A DNA stretch of 64,000 bases, taken from positions 842,936 through 906,935 of the forward strand of contig NC_007796.1 of NCBI RefSeq assembly GCF_000013445.1. The letters are read 5' to 3'. Shown one piece after another: positions 1 through 8,934 of the stretch. Within the stretch, counting starts at the first letter, position 1. The number at the start of each line of letters is the position of its first letter. Below the pieces are notes generated by a model. It made no database searches, was not told the origin of the DNA, and saw only the letters and a program-made list of their open reading frames with translations. The position numbers were made by a program, and so were the translations under genes. The stretch is from Methanospirillum hungatei JF-1 (GTDB lineage Archaea; Halobacteriota; Methanomicrobia; Methanomicrobiales; Methanospirillaceae).

Positions 1-387
1 CCATACCCTTCTATTTTCGGGTCACTTGCAACTCTCAAATGTAGTGCCCCTTCCCACAAGATTTATTGTTGCCATACCCTTCTATTTTCGGGTCACTTGC
101 AACTGTACCGTCCTTCCATGCTGCAAATCATTAACAGGTTGCCATACCCTTCTATTTTCGGGTCACTTGCAACTCATAAGGTTGATCTCATGTTCTAACC
201 AGGTTACGTTGCCATACCCTTCTATTTTCGGGTCACTTGCAACACCCCAAAATTCCATCTGAACGATAAATATTTTTTCGTTGCCATACCCTTCTATTTT
301 CGGGTCACTTGCAACCGTGTAACCTAATTATCAGTCATTCAGTCTCACATTGTTGCCATACCCTTCTATTTTCGGGTCACTTGCAAC

Positions 388-395
388 TAAAAATC
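388..395. repeat. Target-site duplication, left copy (second at 1493-1500)
   Basis: TAAAAATC occurs directly before the left inverted repeat of the IS1-type element, and the same eight bases follow its right end at 1493-1500. This fixes the element's boundaries. Confidence 0.95.
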
Positions 396-1492
396 GGTAG
401 TGCCCTGTTAGCAAGCTGGTAATACTAAGTGCAAATAAAGTATTAAATTTTATGTACTAAAAATTAATATAAGTTTAGATATAATTATTTTCATGGTTGG
501 AAAACGTGGTCCTATATTGATTACGTGTCAAAATCCGGATTGTACTTATTTTCAAATTGAAGATGGAAAGAATATTACTAAAAATGGGCATAATTCTGCA
601 GGCAATCAACAGTACTATTGCCATCACTGTCGACGTTTTTTTATTGAAACTAAAAATACTCCTCTGTATGATTCTCGTTTACCACGAACTGCTGTTCTCA
701 TAATTGCGAAACACTCGACTGAAAAAACTTCAATTCGAGGAGTATCTCGAGTTACCGGACACCATCGCGACACTATATCTCGATATTATCACTTAATCGG
801 TGAACATGCTGAAAAACTCAACGATTATTTTATTCATGACATTTCCGCGGGGGATTGTGAGATGGATGAAATTTGGGAGTTTGTTCAAAAAAAAACAAGA
901 ATCTCCTAACAACTGACTCTGAAGAATTAGGTGATTGTTGGTCCTATACTTGTTTTAAAAGGGATTCTGGATTATTTTTAGCATTTGAATCTGGAAAAAG
1001 AAATATTGATACTTGTGCAGATATGTTAGTTCGATTTTTTAACCGAATGGAACTTCCAACGCCAGAAAACAAAATATCGATTTTTACTGATGGAAACGTC
1101 CAATATAGCATTTGTTTACCTGAATTATATTGTGAGCCATGCTTGGATTATGGTCAGGTGATCAAAGTAAAAGAGAAGAATAAACTTGTTTATGTCATTC
1201 GAGAGAAAATTATGGGAAATCCAGATAGTAAAGCAATCTCTACCTCAGTCATTGAGGGCTACAATAATAAAATCAGACAACGATTGAGCCGTTTTGGAAG
1301 GAAAACTGCCTCTTTTTCAAAAAAACTCAATAGATTCATTTCAGCGCTAAATATCTTTCAATTTGTGCATAATTTTATCGAAGTAAAAAGTAGTCACAAG
1401 TCTCCAGCAATGTTAGAAAGTATTACTGATCATCTTTGGAATTGGAGTGAGTTTTTAAACTACCATGTTCAGTTCTAAAGGAGGCCAGTACC
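396..1492 (+). mobile_element. IS1-family insertion sequence in a CRISPR spacer
   Basis: The element is 1,097 bp. Its ends are imperfect inverted repeats: GGTAGTGCCCTGTTAG on the left against GGTACTGGCCTCCTTTAG read from the right. It is flanked by an exact 8-bp target duplication, TAAAAATC, at 388-395 and 1493-1500. Removing the element and one duplication copy restores a 35-bp spacer between the repeats at 352 and 1528. IS1 elements are known for 8-9 bp duplications and for a frameshifted transposase, and both are seen here. The base composition is more AT-rich than the flanking cas genes. Confidence 0.95.
493..1478 (+). CDS. IS1-family transposase, two frames joined by a -1 frameshift
   Basis: The first frame (493-909, 138 aa) is InsA-like: a zinc finger (CQNPDC and CHHC pairs) followed by a helix-turn-helix segment. 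The second frame (873-1478) carries the rest of the catalytic domain, with a TDGN motif and the C-terminal SVIEGYNNKIRQRLSRFGRKT signature of IS1 transposases. The two overlap at a run of nine A followed by C near 887-896, and the second lies in the -1 frame. IS1 transposase is classically made by -1 slippage on an A-run before C, so the joined product is probably the active enzyme and the frame change is programmed. The first acidic catalytic residue is likely in the MDE motif just before the slip site. An accidental mutation cannot be excluded from sequence alone. Confidence 0.9.
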
Positions 1493-2053
1493 TAAAAATC
1501 CCATAAAAACGAAAAAGAAGGTTGTAAGTTGCCATACCCTTCTATTTTCGGGTCACTTGCAACTGCAATACTACCATATCCACCAAATACTCTAAGTTGC
1601 CATACCCTTCTATTTTCGGGTCACTTGCAACTTTGTATTATATCATCGAGTAAAAAACTTGAAACAGTTGCCATACCCTTCTATTTTCGGGTCACTTGCA
1701 ACTTAAATGGTGAACAGTATAATTGACGAAAAATGTTGCCATACCCTTCTATTTTCGGGTCACTTGCAACCCACCAACCGTTATATTCCTTATGATTCAT
1801 TTTTAGTTGCCATACCCTTCTATTTTCGGGTCACTTGCAACTAAAGAAGCCTACCGATACAGGAGGAAAGATAAAGTTGCCATACCCTTCTATTTTCGGG
1901 TCACTTGCAACTGAAAAACACTCCCCCGTCAGAACCCGCCGTTCGGTTGCCATACCCTTCTATTTTCGGGTCACTTGCAACAACGACAGCCTGTTCTCCT
2001 GTATCACTGGTGATGATGTTGCCATACCCTTCTATTTTCGGGTCACTTGCAAC

Positions 2054-2290
2054 CGCCACTTTTTTCGCTTAGATTGGCTCAAAACCTATCTCTCCATCCC
2101 CCGATTTTCAAAGATCCTACCCGGATCAATTTTGAGCCTTCAGTATTTAAAGAAGTAGGCATAATATATAAATTTTATGTTTCGATCTAAGCCCATTCCG
2201 GCCTCCGTTAGGATATTTTTTACCCGGATCGATTTTGAGCCTTGAGTTTATAAAGAACTGGGTAGTCCCTCTAACAGGCCCTGAAAAACC
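2054..2290 (-). promoter_or_regulatory. Leader of CRISPR array 1
   Basis: This 237-bp stretch between the last repeat and cas2 is very similar along its whole length to the leader of array 2 at 12528-12770. It begins CGCCACTTTTTTCGCTTAG right at the repeat in both arrays. It contains two imperfect direct repeats of about 42 bp (2116-2159 and 2221-2262). Read on the minus strand, each has an archaeal TATA-like element (TTTATAAA or TTTAAATA) followed by GGCTCAAAAT and a GATCCGGGTA core. This is consistent with array promoters firing leftwards and with adaptation signals for Cas1-Cas2. Confidence 0.85.
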
Positions 2291-2296
2291 CTTCTT

Positions 2297-2584
2297 TTAG
2301 ATCACCTCAAACTGCCGGTTCACCTTGGGTAACTCTTCATGAACGAGAAGAGCACGCTCCATACAGGCATTGCAGACTTCAATCACCAGTATCTTAATAC
2401 TAGGCTTTGTAAATTCCCGTTTGATTCGTGCATTCATCTGATGAAGTCTCGTTTCCGTAAGGCTTCCCATGAACACACTGTACTGCACCCGGATCAGTCC
2501 ATAATATTCCAGGACTTTTATCACCTTGTTCCGGTCCTTTGTCTTCTCCACGTCATAACAGACGATCAGATGTTTCACTGTCAT
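2297..2584 (-). CDS. cas2: CRISPR-associated protein Cas2
   Basis: This is a 95-residue protein of normal Cas2 length. The N-terminus (LIVCYDVEKTKDRNKVIKVL) shows the first ferredoxin-fold strand with the conserved YDV aspartate, followed by YGLIRVQYSVFMG. Cas2 forms the central dimer of the Cas1-Cas2 integrase that inserts new spacers at the leader end of the array. The start codon overlaps the cas1 stop by four bases (ATGA), so the two are translationally coupled, and the gene ends beside the leader of array 1. Confidence 0.97.
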   Translation of the reverse strand: MTVKHLIVCYDVEKTKDRNKVIKVLEYYGLIRVQYSVFMGSLTETRLHQMNARIKREFTKPSIKILVIEVCNACMERALLVHEELPKVNRQFEVI

Positions 2585-3576
2585 GTCCGGTACCGGTACG
2601 GAACATACTCATCCCCTTCAGTCAGTGCTTTTCCAATCCTTTCCGCCTGCCTTTTGAAAATATCCTGAAATGTTTGTTCTTCATATTTTACTTTCCCATG
2701 TATTCGAGTAAGTACAGCAGCTGCATACTTCTTCTTTGCCATCGTTCCGATCATACAACCACCCTCATCTGGATAGGTAAAATCATCAGGTGTGGCCATA
2801 TGTTTAGCAAGAAATGTCACAACGGTCCGGTCAACCACTGGTTGTCTGAACTCCTCAACCAGATCGTATACCAGTGCCTCCTGCTTTTTATATGTTTCAT
2901 GATATGCCCCATAATAAGGAGAATACCCTGACAGCACCAGTGCCTGCCTGGCCTGAATATAGAGCATCCCGTATCCGTAACTGAGTAAACTGTTCACTGG
3001 ATCAGTTGCAGGATTCTGCGACCTGCCCAAAAAACCCCATTCCTCATCAAAAGCCAATGAAAAACCCTGAAAATACGCATGAGCACCTGATCCTTCTACG
3101 CCCCGGAGACTATCAAGACTCTGACATTCGAGAGCCTTATCCTGTGCATCCTCAACAAGTCTAATCTCTCGTGAGAGATCAAATCCACGGATACGTTCAA
3201 GATTTGAAAGAAGCGTTCGTTTATTCTCCAGTGCCCCAGTGCATATCGACCGGGCAATCTCAAGTCTTCTCTCCTCCGGAGCAGAAGCCTGAGCCTCATA
3301 TTGTTCAATGAGAGCAGATCTTCCAAGAGGGAGAAAATGTCCAAAAGGATTTCCTAGTCCGTCCATGAGTGCAATGGCCCCACCATGAGAGGTTACCAGA
3401 CGAACCGCAGCAGTGGAAATTGAGTGATCGCCCGCTATTGCCAGCAGGTCAAGACCAAGTGGTGAGAGGGTCCTGGGAGGTTCAGCAGTATCACTATCCT
3501 TCCCCGTTTCAATCGTCAACACATCCCCACGCTTGCGAATTCGATAGCCGGCACCTGTAATCAGCACCGAATTCAT
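2581..3576 (-). CDS. cas1: CRISPR-associated integrase Cas1
   Basis: This is a 331-residue Cas1, the metal-dependent integrase of spacer acquisition. The N-terminal beta domain (MNSVLITGAGYRIRKRGDVL) is followed by the helical catalytic domain. Candidate active-site residues are the glutamate in RGVEGSGAHAYF, the histidine in SPYYGAYHE and the acidic pair in LVYDLVEEFRQPVVD. The gene is first in a cas1-cas2 pair and diverges from the Mre11-like gene at 3733. No Shine-Dalgarno site precedes the start, but an AT-rich TTAATTTTTT lies about 28 bp upstream, which would fit a leaderless transcript. It probably serves both arrays, as they share repeat and leader. Confidence 0.97.
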   Translation of the reverse strand: MNSVLITGAGYRIRKRGDVLTIETGKDSDTAEPPRTLSPLGLDLLAIAGDHSISTAAVRLVTSHGGAIALMDGLGNPFGHFLPLGRSALIEQYEAQASAPEERRLEIARSICTGALENKRTLLSNLERIRGFDLSREIRLVEDAQDKALECQSLDSLRGVEGSGAHAYFQGFSLAFDEEWGFLGRSQNPATDPVNSLLSYGYGMLYIQARQALVLSGYSPYYGAYHETYKKQEALVYDLVEEFRQPVVDRTVVTFLAKHMATPDDFTYPDEGGCMIGTMAKKKYAAAVLTRIHGKVKYEEQTFQDIFKRQAERIGKALTEGDEYVPYRYRT

Positions 3577-3732
3577 ACGGAGGTATTCTGCCGCTGAAAA
3601 AAATTAATCTTTGCATGAACATTCATATCAGTGAGGACTGTAGGAGCATCAGGTTCAAATCGTATTATTAATACCTGATGAGGGTCGAAATGAAGTTATA
3701 AACCTAAAGGATTGCTTATGGTGGAATAACCC

Positions 3733-5040
3733 ATGCAATTTTATAATAAGGAGATATCCTTCATTCATACAGCAGACCTTCATCTGGCAAGCCCGTTTTC
3801 AGGAATATCTGAAAAAAACCGTTCTCTAGCTGATTTTCTTCACCGTTCCATATTTCAGTCATTTGACGCCATCATTGATCTGTGTATTGCAAAGGAAGTC
3901 GATGTACTCCTCATAGCAGGAGATGTCTTTGACAGCAGGGAAAAAAACCTCCGTGCACTGCATCATTTTATCAGGGGGCTTGCCCGTTTGAAAGAACACC
4001 ATATCCAGGTTATCATCGCAACCGGCAACCATGATCCTTTGAGACCAGGACCGGGAGAATCTGCCATATGGGATGATATCCTAAATATCGCAGGAGATAA
4101 CCCGCCATTTTTCCTGGTACAGTCTGACATGTGTGAATCGATAGATATCAGTCACAACAATAAAATCGTGGCACGAGTATGCGGAAGAAGTTATGCAAGC
4201 GCTGAGACATTTGATAATCCTGTCACGAATTTCCCCCGAAAACATGATACATCCATTCCATGGATAGGGCTGGTTCATTGTACCATCGGGTCACCTGGTG
4301 ATCATATTCCCTATGCACCCCTTGGAATAACAGATCTAACCGGCCTTGGATATGATTACTGGGCACTTGGCCATATCCATGCCGGATATACGGTGCAAGA
4401 GAAAGACCCGGTTATCATCTATCCTGGAAATATTCAGGGGAGGAACTGGCGGGAGACCGGGGCAAGGGGCTGCATTTATGGGAAAATACATACTGATGGA
4501 ACCGTGCATACAGAATTTTTAGAGACTGCTCCGGTCAGGTTTGAAACAAGGGAGATCTCTATTCAGGGAATGGAACAGGAAGATGAATTAAATACTGCCA
4601 TAGAAAAGGTTATCAATACATCATCGGCAGGCAAGGGGAAAACATCCATTATTCTCTCAATAATCCTTACCGGTAGTGGAAAACTCCACCAAAGCCTAGT
4701 ACAAACAGACCTGTTAAACGAGATACTCCAGACATACCAGGAATATACGCCTCACCCGCCATTTTGTTATCTTTCCACCGTGATTGACGCGACGACAGGA
4801 ACAATGGACCGGGATGCAATCAGAGGAAAAGGGGATATCTTTGATGAGATATGCAAAAGTGCAGAATCTCTTGCTGCAGAACCGGACTGTGCGAAAACCC
4901 GGGAGATACTCGCTCCCCTCTTCCATCACCATACATTACGTCAGATTTTAGGAGAGATGTCAGAAGAGGAGATAAAACTCCTGATACAAAAGGCTGAAGA
5001 TCACCTTCTTTTAAGTCTGGGTGCAGCAGATGAAGATTGA
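3733..5040 (+). CDS. Mre11/SbcD-like (YhaO-type) DNA phosphoesterase
   Basis: This 435-residue protein has all calcineurin-type phosphoesterase motifs in order: D15-H17 (TADLHL), D64 (AGDVFD), N99-H100 (GNHD), H182 (LVHC) and H214/H216 (GHIH). Mre11/SbcD enzymes are Mn-dependent nucleases that process DNA ends with a Rad50/SbcC ATPase. The C-terminal region (about 290-435) is helical and would contact its partner. A GGTGG site lies eight bases before the chosen ATG. The downstream Rad50-like gene starts inside its last codons, so the two form a coupled pair. The pair diverges from cas1 and lies between the adaptation genes and array 2, which is unusual for a housekeeping mre11-rad50 locus. 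Confidence 0.9.
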   Translation: MQFYNKEISFIHTADLHLASPFSGISEKNRSLADFLHRSIFQSFDAIIDLCIAKEVDVLLIAGDVFDSREKNLRALHHFIRGLARLKEHHIQVIIATGNHDPLRPGPGESAIWDDILNIAGDNPPFFLVQSDMCESIDISHNNKIVARVCGRSYASAETFDNPVTNFPRKHDTSIPWIGLVHCTIGSPGDHIPYAPLGITDLTGLGYDYWALGHIHAGYTVQEKDPVIIYPGNIQGRNWRETGARGCIYGKIHTDGTVHTEFLETAPVRFETREISIQGMEQEDELNTAIEKVINTSSAGKGKTSIILSIILTGSGKLHQSLVQTDLLNEILQTYQEYTPHPPFCYLSTVIDATTGTMDRDAIRGKGDIFDEICKSAESLAAEPDCAKTREILAPLFHHHTLRQILGEMSEEEIKLLIQKAEDHLLLSLGAADED

Positions 5041-8000
5041 AGAACTTGACATCAAAGGGTTTGGCACCCTCATTAACCGGAAATTTTCATTTCCCAGAAC
5101 CGGGGTGACCATCCTTACCGGCAAAAATGAAGCCGGGAAGACTACATTTTTGGAATTTGTCAGAAGAATGCTCTTTGGATTTCCCACCGGAAGAGTTGCT
5201 TCAAAAGAGTATGAACCCATTACAGGTTTGGTGAAAGGAGGAGAATTATCTGTCATATTTCAAGACGGCACAAGATATACCATCCACCGGGTAAAAGCTT
5301 CAAATCGGAAAATTCAACAGTATCTTCTGCTGGAAGATGGAACATCAGCCTCGATAGAAGATCTGGATGCTCATATGGGAAAGATCAGAAAAGACTTTTA
5401 CAACCGAATATTTGCCCTAACGCACCTTGATCTCTGGAACGGGGGTACTCTGGTGAATGACAACTCGGTAAAAGATTTCCTTATCGGCGGACTTCTGAGC
5501 ATCAAAAAGTCGAATCCTCATGTCATCGCTGAAAATTGTCTCAAAGAAGCGAATAAACTTTTCCTCCAAAGAGGCAGCGCACCTATTATCAATGCTCTCA
5601 TTGCTGAAATAAAAAAGATAAATAGAAAAATTCGTGAGATAGAGGCAAAAACTGAAGAGTATCATGACAAGAGTAAAAAACTTGAAGAACTTCAGCAGGA
5701 GAAGAAAAGACTGGAGGAACAAGAGTTAATCGTTCAAAAAGAACTCTCCCATTACCGGATGCTCTCCGAGGCGCGGGATTCCTGGGTCACCATTGCACAA
5801 AAGAAGAATGAACTCAACGAAATAATCATACCTGATACCTTCTCAATAGATCAGGATCGACGAATTGAGGAACTGCAGGAAAAAAAGAGAGAGATTGATA
5901 AGGAACTAAAACGACAGATAGAGAAATATGATGATCTGAATTTACAAATCGAACAGATTATATCGAATGAAGCAATTCTGTCGAAAGAATCAGAGATCAT
6001 ACAAATAAATCGTCTCTATCAGCAGTACATAGCCGATATAGGAAAATTGCCCACCATCAGGTCAAAACTATCCGGGAAAAGGCGTGATCTGGACATCGCT
6101 CTCGAAGGTCTCGGCCCATTCTGGACTGAAGAGAAATTGGATACCATCATTCTTACTTCTGAGATAAAAAATGCCCTGTTTACCGCCAAAGTAACCCTGG
6201 AAAATTCTGAACGGGAACTATTACAGATAAATAATCATATAAAGAGTCTTGAAGAGGAGATTTTTCGAATCAAACAGGATATTCCGATTCCTGACAAAGA
6301 AAAACTTACCGCAGCGGATTCAATCATCGAGATAAAGAAAACCATATCTGAAATTCAATCTCTCGAACAGGAAGCGACCCTCCTCTCAAGACAGGTTGAG
6401 GAAGCACAGAGAAGGTATGACAATTCCCTCTCATACCTTGTGAATGAAGGCCTAGAAATCTCTCCAGCGTTTACAACCACCTTCCAATACGATGCCGTCA
6501 GTTCGTCGGTTCGTGCCTTTGAAGAAGAGATACAAAATCATGAAGAACAACTACGGGCATATAAGACAGCAGATACTCTGTTAGAACGGGATCTCAATCA
6601 GTGCAGTAATGATCAAAAGGAGACGGAGGCCACAATAGAATCGCTGGGAAAAATATACCCGGTCGATGCATTAAAAAGACGGCAAAAAGCCCTCTATGAA
6701 CTTAAAGAACTTCTCAATCGAAGAGATAAACGAAGAGAATCCGGAATTTCTCCCGGTTTTGCTAGTAATTTTACAATATTCGCCCTCTTGTTCATAGGTA
6801 GTTTTCTCTGTATTACTGCAGGATTCATCTCCGGCCAGTTTATTTTTATTGGTGTTGGCATTGGTATCCTTCTCATTTCAGGTGTGCTATATCTGAACGA
6901 CAGGAATACCCAAAATATACGGGCAGAAGAAGATGACAAGCTTGAGCAGGAGATTGAAACCTATTCCAAAAGACTCAATATTAAAATCCTAAAGTCGGAT
7001 GAGATAGACCGGATAATTAGCCAGACTGAACTACTATCCGATAGATCACGACAGGCAGAAGCATTACAGATTACTCTGTCTCAGATTCTGAAAAGAAAAG
7101 CCAAGTCAGAAGAAAATATTCAATATCTGGAAGGAAAGCTGCAAGAAGCGAAACGGGAACTCGATATCACTTTACAGAAGTGGCATGCTTTTCTTGTAGA
7201 AATGCTTTCCCCTGGTTTGGCAGAGAGAAATCCATCTCCCCGTAATGTATACTCACTTCTTTCCATGATACAGGTCGTATCCAGAGAATCATCTGAAATC
7301 AACCGGATTAATCAGGAGATAGCCAGGATACAAAATAAAAAACAAGTTGCATTGGCCAAATGTCAGGAGATGCTGACTCCACTCATCATAATTTTTTCAA
7401 TTGAAAAACTTCCTGCCGACATTACCGAGCTTTCAGCATCTATCGATCTCATAACCGAGCAGGTACAGACAGAACTCAATAAACAAGAGAGAGCCAACAC
7501 TCTTCTTGAGGAAATTAAAAGACGAAAACAGAAAATTGATCAGGCACACCAATATCACACCTCAATCTCTGACCGTATTGTACAAGAACGGGAAAACTTC
7601 AATAAAATATTGACTCGGTCAGGACTTCCTGCAGAATGCAACCCAGACCGTCTAGAAAGTCTAATTCAGGAAGTTCTGGCCGCCCGGACACAGTATACAG
7701 GGTTGAAAGAGACGCAGCACGAGCTGAATGAATTAGAAAAACAGATTCGGTCATACGAGGAGCAGGTGTATTCTCTTCGTCAACTTATCGAAGAATCAAC
7801 CAAAGATAGTACGATTAATTTCCTCACTGAACGGCTAGTATCACTACTTTCAAATGAGAAAGATATTGTACGCAAAAGAGATTCCATGATCGAGAGGATA
7901 AAAGGGTGTAAAGAGAGGATCGATAATCAGAAGAAAGAACGGGAATTGGTTCAAATGGAGGAGGAATCTCTCCTATCCGAATCAGGTGTTCCAGATTATG

Positions 8001-8878
8001 ACTCATATTGTGAATACCGTTCCATGTTGCAGAGAAAAAAGAATGTTATTCAGGAGATAGACCAGGAAATAGCAATAATAAACAGGATTTGTGGAGATCC
8101 TCAAGGATATAATCAAGTCTCCCATGAGCTGTCATTGCAGTCAAAAGATGAGGTTATGGCTGCAATTGAAACAGGTTCATCCAGAGTGAGTAAACTAAGG
8201 GAGCAGATAAGTATTATAGACAGAGAGATAGGAAGCATCGGAACCGAGATAGAGATACTCAAACAGTCAGAAGAGCATAACAGGCTCCTACTTGAGAGAA
8301 ATATTATTCATACGTCAATTCATGAGTACGCACAGAAATGGGCGGTCCAGACCTTGGCTGCGGAAATGCTCAGGCAGTCTCTTGAGAAGTTTGAGAGAGA
8401 GAAGCAACCTGCCGTCGTTTCAAAGGCGACAGAATACTTCCGTATGATGACAAACGGTGCATACAGCCGGATTATTCTTCCGATATCCGGAGACGAGTTT
8501 GAGGTTATCATGGATAACAGTATCATGAAAGGTCCTGATATTCTGAGTCAGGGGACTGCTGAACAACTGTATATTTCCCTTCGTCTTGCCTACGCAACTG
8601 AATACTGCCTGCAAAATGAACCCATGCCTGTGGTGCTTGATGATATTCTTATCAACTGTGATGAGGATCGACATGCACGAGCAATTCGTGCAATCGGTTC
8701 GGTTGCAGAACATACCCAGGTTATCTATTGTACCTGCCATAATAAAACCGTGGAACAATTCTCCGATATTCTCGATGATGTCCATGTTATCGATCTTGAT
8801 TCACCAGATTCAGTATACCAGAGGAGAGAAGATCCTGATGGCATGACGATAGAGGGAGAGGGATATTTCGTGCTTTGA
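5030..8878 (+). CDS. Rad50/SbcC-like ATPase with membrane segments (YhaN-type)
   Basis: This is an SMC-like ATPase of about 1,282 residues. Walker A is GKNEAGKTT (31-39). The ABC signature (LSQGTAEQLYISLRLA) and Walker B (PVVLDDILINCDED, near 1200) lie at the C-terminus, separated by long coiled coils. At about 580-622 there are two adjacent hydrophobic stretches (FALLFIGSFLCITAGFI and FIGVGIGILLISGVLYL) in place of the CxxC zinc hook of true Rad50. This is the layout of Bacillus YhaN. The complex may therefore be tethered to the membrane through the coiled-coil tip. ATG 5030 is preferred over GTG 5021 because the protein then starts MKIEELDIKGFG, as is usual in this family. It overlaps the Mre11-like stop. 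Confidence 0.9.
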   Translation: MKIEELDIKGFGTLINRKFSFPRTGVTILTGKNEAGKTTFLEFVRRMLFGFPTGRVASKEYEPITGLVKGGELSVIFQDGTRYTIHRVKASNRKIQQYLLLEDGTSASIEDLDAHMGKIRKDFYNRIFALTHLDLWNGGTLVNDNSVKDFLIGGLLSIKKSNPHVIAENCLKEANKLFLQRGSAPIINALIAEIKKINRKIREIEAKTEEYHDKSKKLEELQQEKKRLEEQELIVQKELSHYRMLSEARDSWVTIAQKKNELNEIIIPDTFSIDQDRRIEELQEKKREIDKELKRQIEKYDDLNLQIEQIISNEAILSKESEIIQINRLYQQYIADIGKLPTIRSKLSGKRRDLDIALEGLGPFWTEEKLDTIILTSEIKNALFTAKVTLENSERELLQINNHIKSLEEEIFRIKQDIPIPDKEKLTAADSIIEIKKTISEIQSLEQEATLLSRQVEEAQRRYDNSLSYLVNEGLEISPAFTTTFQYDAVSSSVRAFEEEIQNHEEQLRAYKTADTLLERDLNQCSNDQKETEATIESLGKIYPVDALKRRQKALYELKELLNRRDKRRESGISPGFASNFTIFALLFIGSFLCITAGFISGQFIFIGVGIGILLISGVLYLNDRNTQNIRAEEDDKLEQEIETYSKRLNIKILKSDEIDRIISQTELLSDRSRQAEALQITLSQILKRKAKSEENIQYLEGKLQEAKRELDITLQKWHAFLVEMLSPGLAERNPSPRNVYSLLSMIQVVSRESSEINRINQEIARIQNKKQVALAKCQEMLTPLIIIFSIEKLPADITELSASIDLITEQVQTELNKQERANTLLEEIKRRKQKIDQAHQYHTSISDRIVQERENFNKILTRSGLPAECNPDRLESLIQEVLAARTQYTGLKETQHELNELEKQIRSYEEQVYSLRQLIEESTKDSTINFLTERLVSLLSNEKDIVRKRDSMIERIKGCKERIDNQKKERELVQMEEESLLSESGVPDYDSYCEYRSMLQRKKNVIQEIDQEIAIINRICGDPQGYNQVSHELSLQSKDEVMAAIETGSSRVSKLREQISIIDREIGSIGTEIEILKQSEEHNRLLLERNIIHTSIHEYAQKWAVQTLAAEMLRQSLEKFEREKQPAVVSKATEYFRMMTNGAYSRIILPISGDEFEVIMDNSIMKGPDILSQGTAEQLYISLRLAYATEYCLQNEPMPVVLDDILINCDEDRHARAIRAIGSVAEHTQVIYCTCHNKTVEQFSDILDDVHVIDLDSPDSVYQRREDPDGMTIEGEGYFVL

Positions 8879-8934
8879 GTATACATATCAATCCGGGAAT
8901 ATCGGTAAAAAAGCTGAGGTATGATCTGATGATC

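Larger units (their letters stand above)
1..2053 (-). CRISPR. CRISPR array 1, interrupted by an IS element
   Basis: Fourteen copies of a 36-bp repeat (plus-strand ends GTTGC...GCAAC) are visible; the first (1-32) lacks four bases because the array runs off the left edge. Repeat starts are 68, 138, 208, 280, 352, 1528, 1596, 1667, 1735, 1806, 1876, 1946 and 2018. Spacers are about 32-36 bp and all differ. The array is split between 388 and 1527 by an IS1-type element sitting in one spacer. The leader lies on the high-coordinate side beside cas2, so transcription is inferred to run on the minus strand and the newest spacers are near 2018. The short open frames across this stretch that repeat AIPFYFRVTCN-type peptides are repeat translations and not genes. 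Confidence 0.98.

Noticed and set aside
5030-8878. Calling the ATPase a standard Rad50 with a zinc hook
   Set aside because: No CxxC hook is present at the centre of the coiled coil; hydrophobic segments occupy that place.
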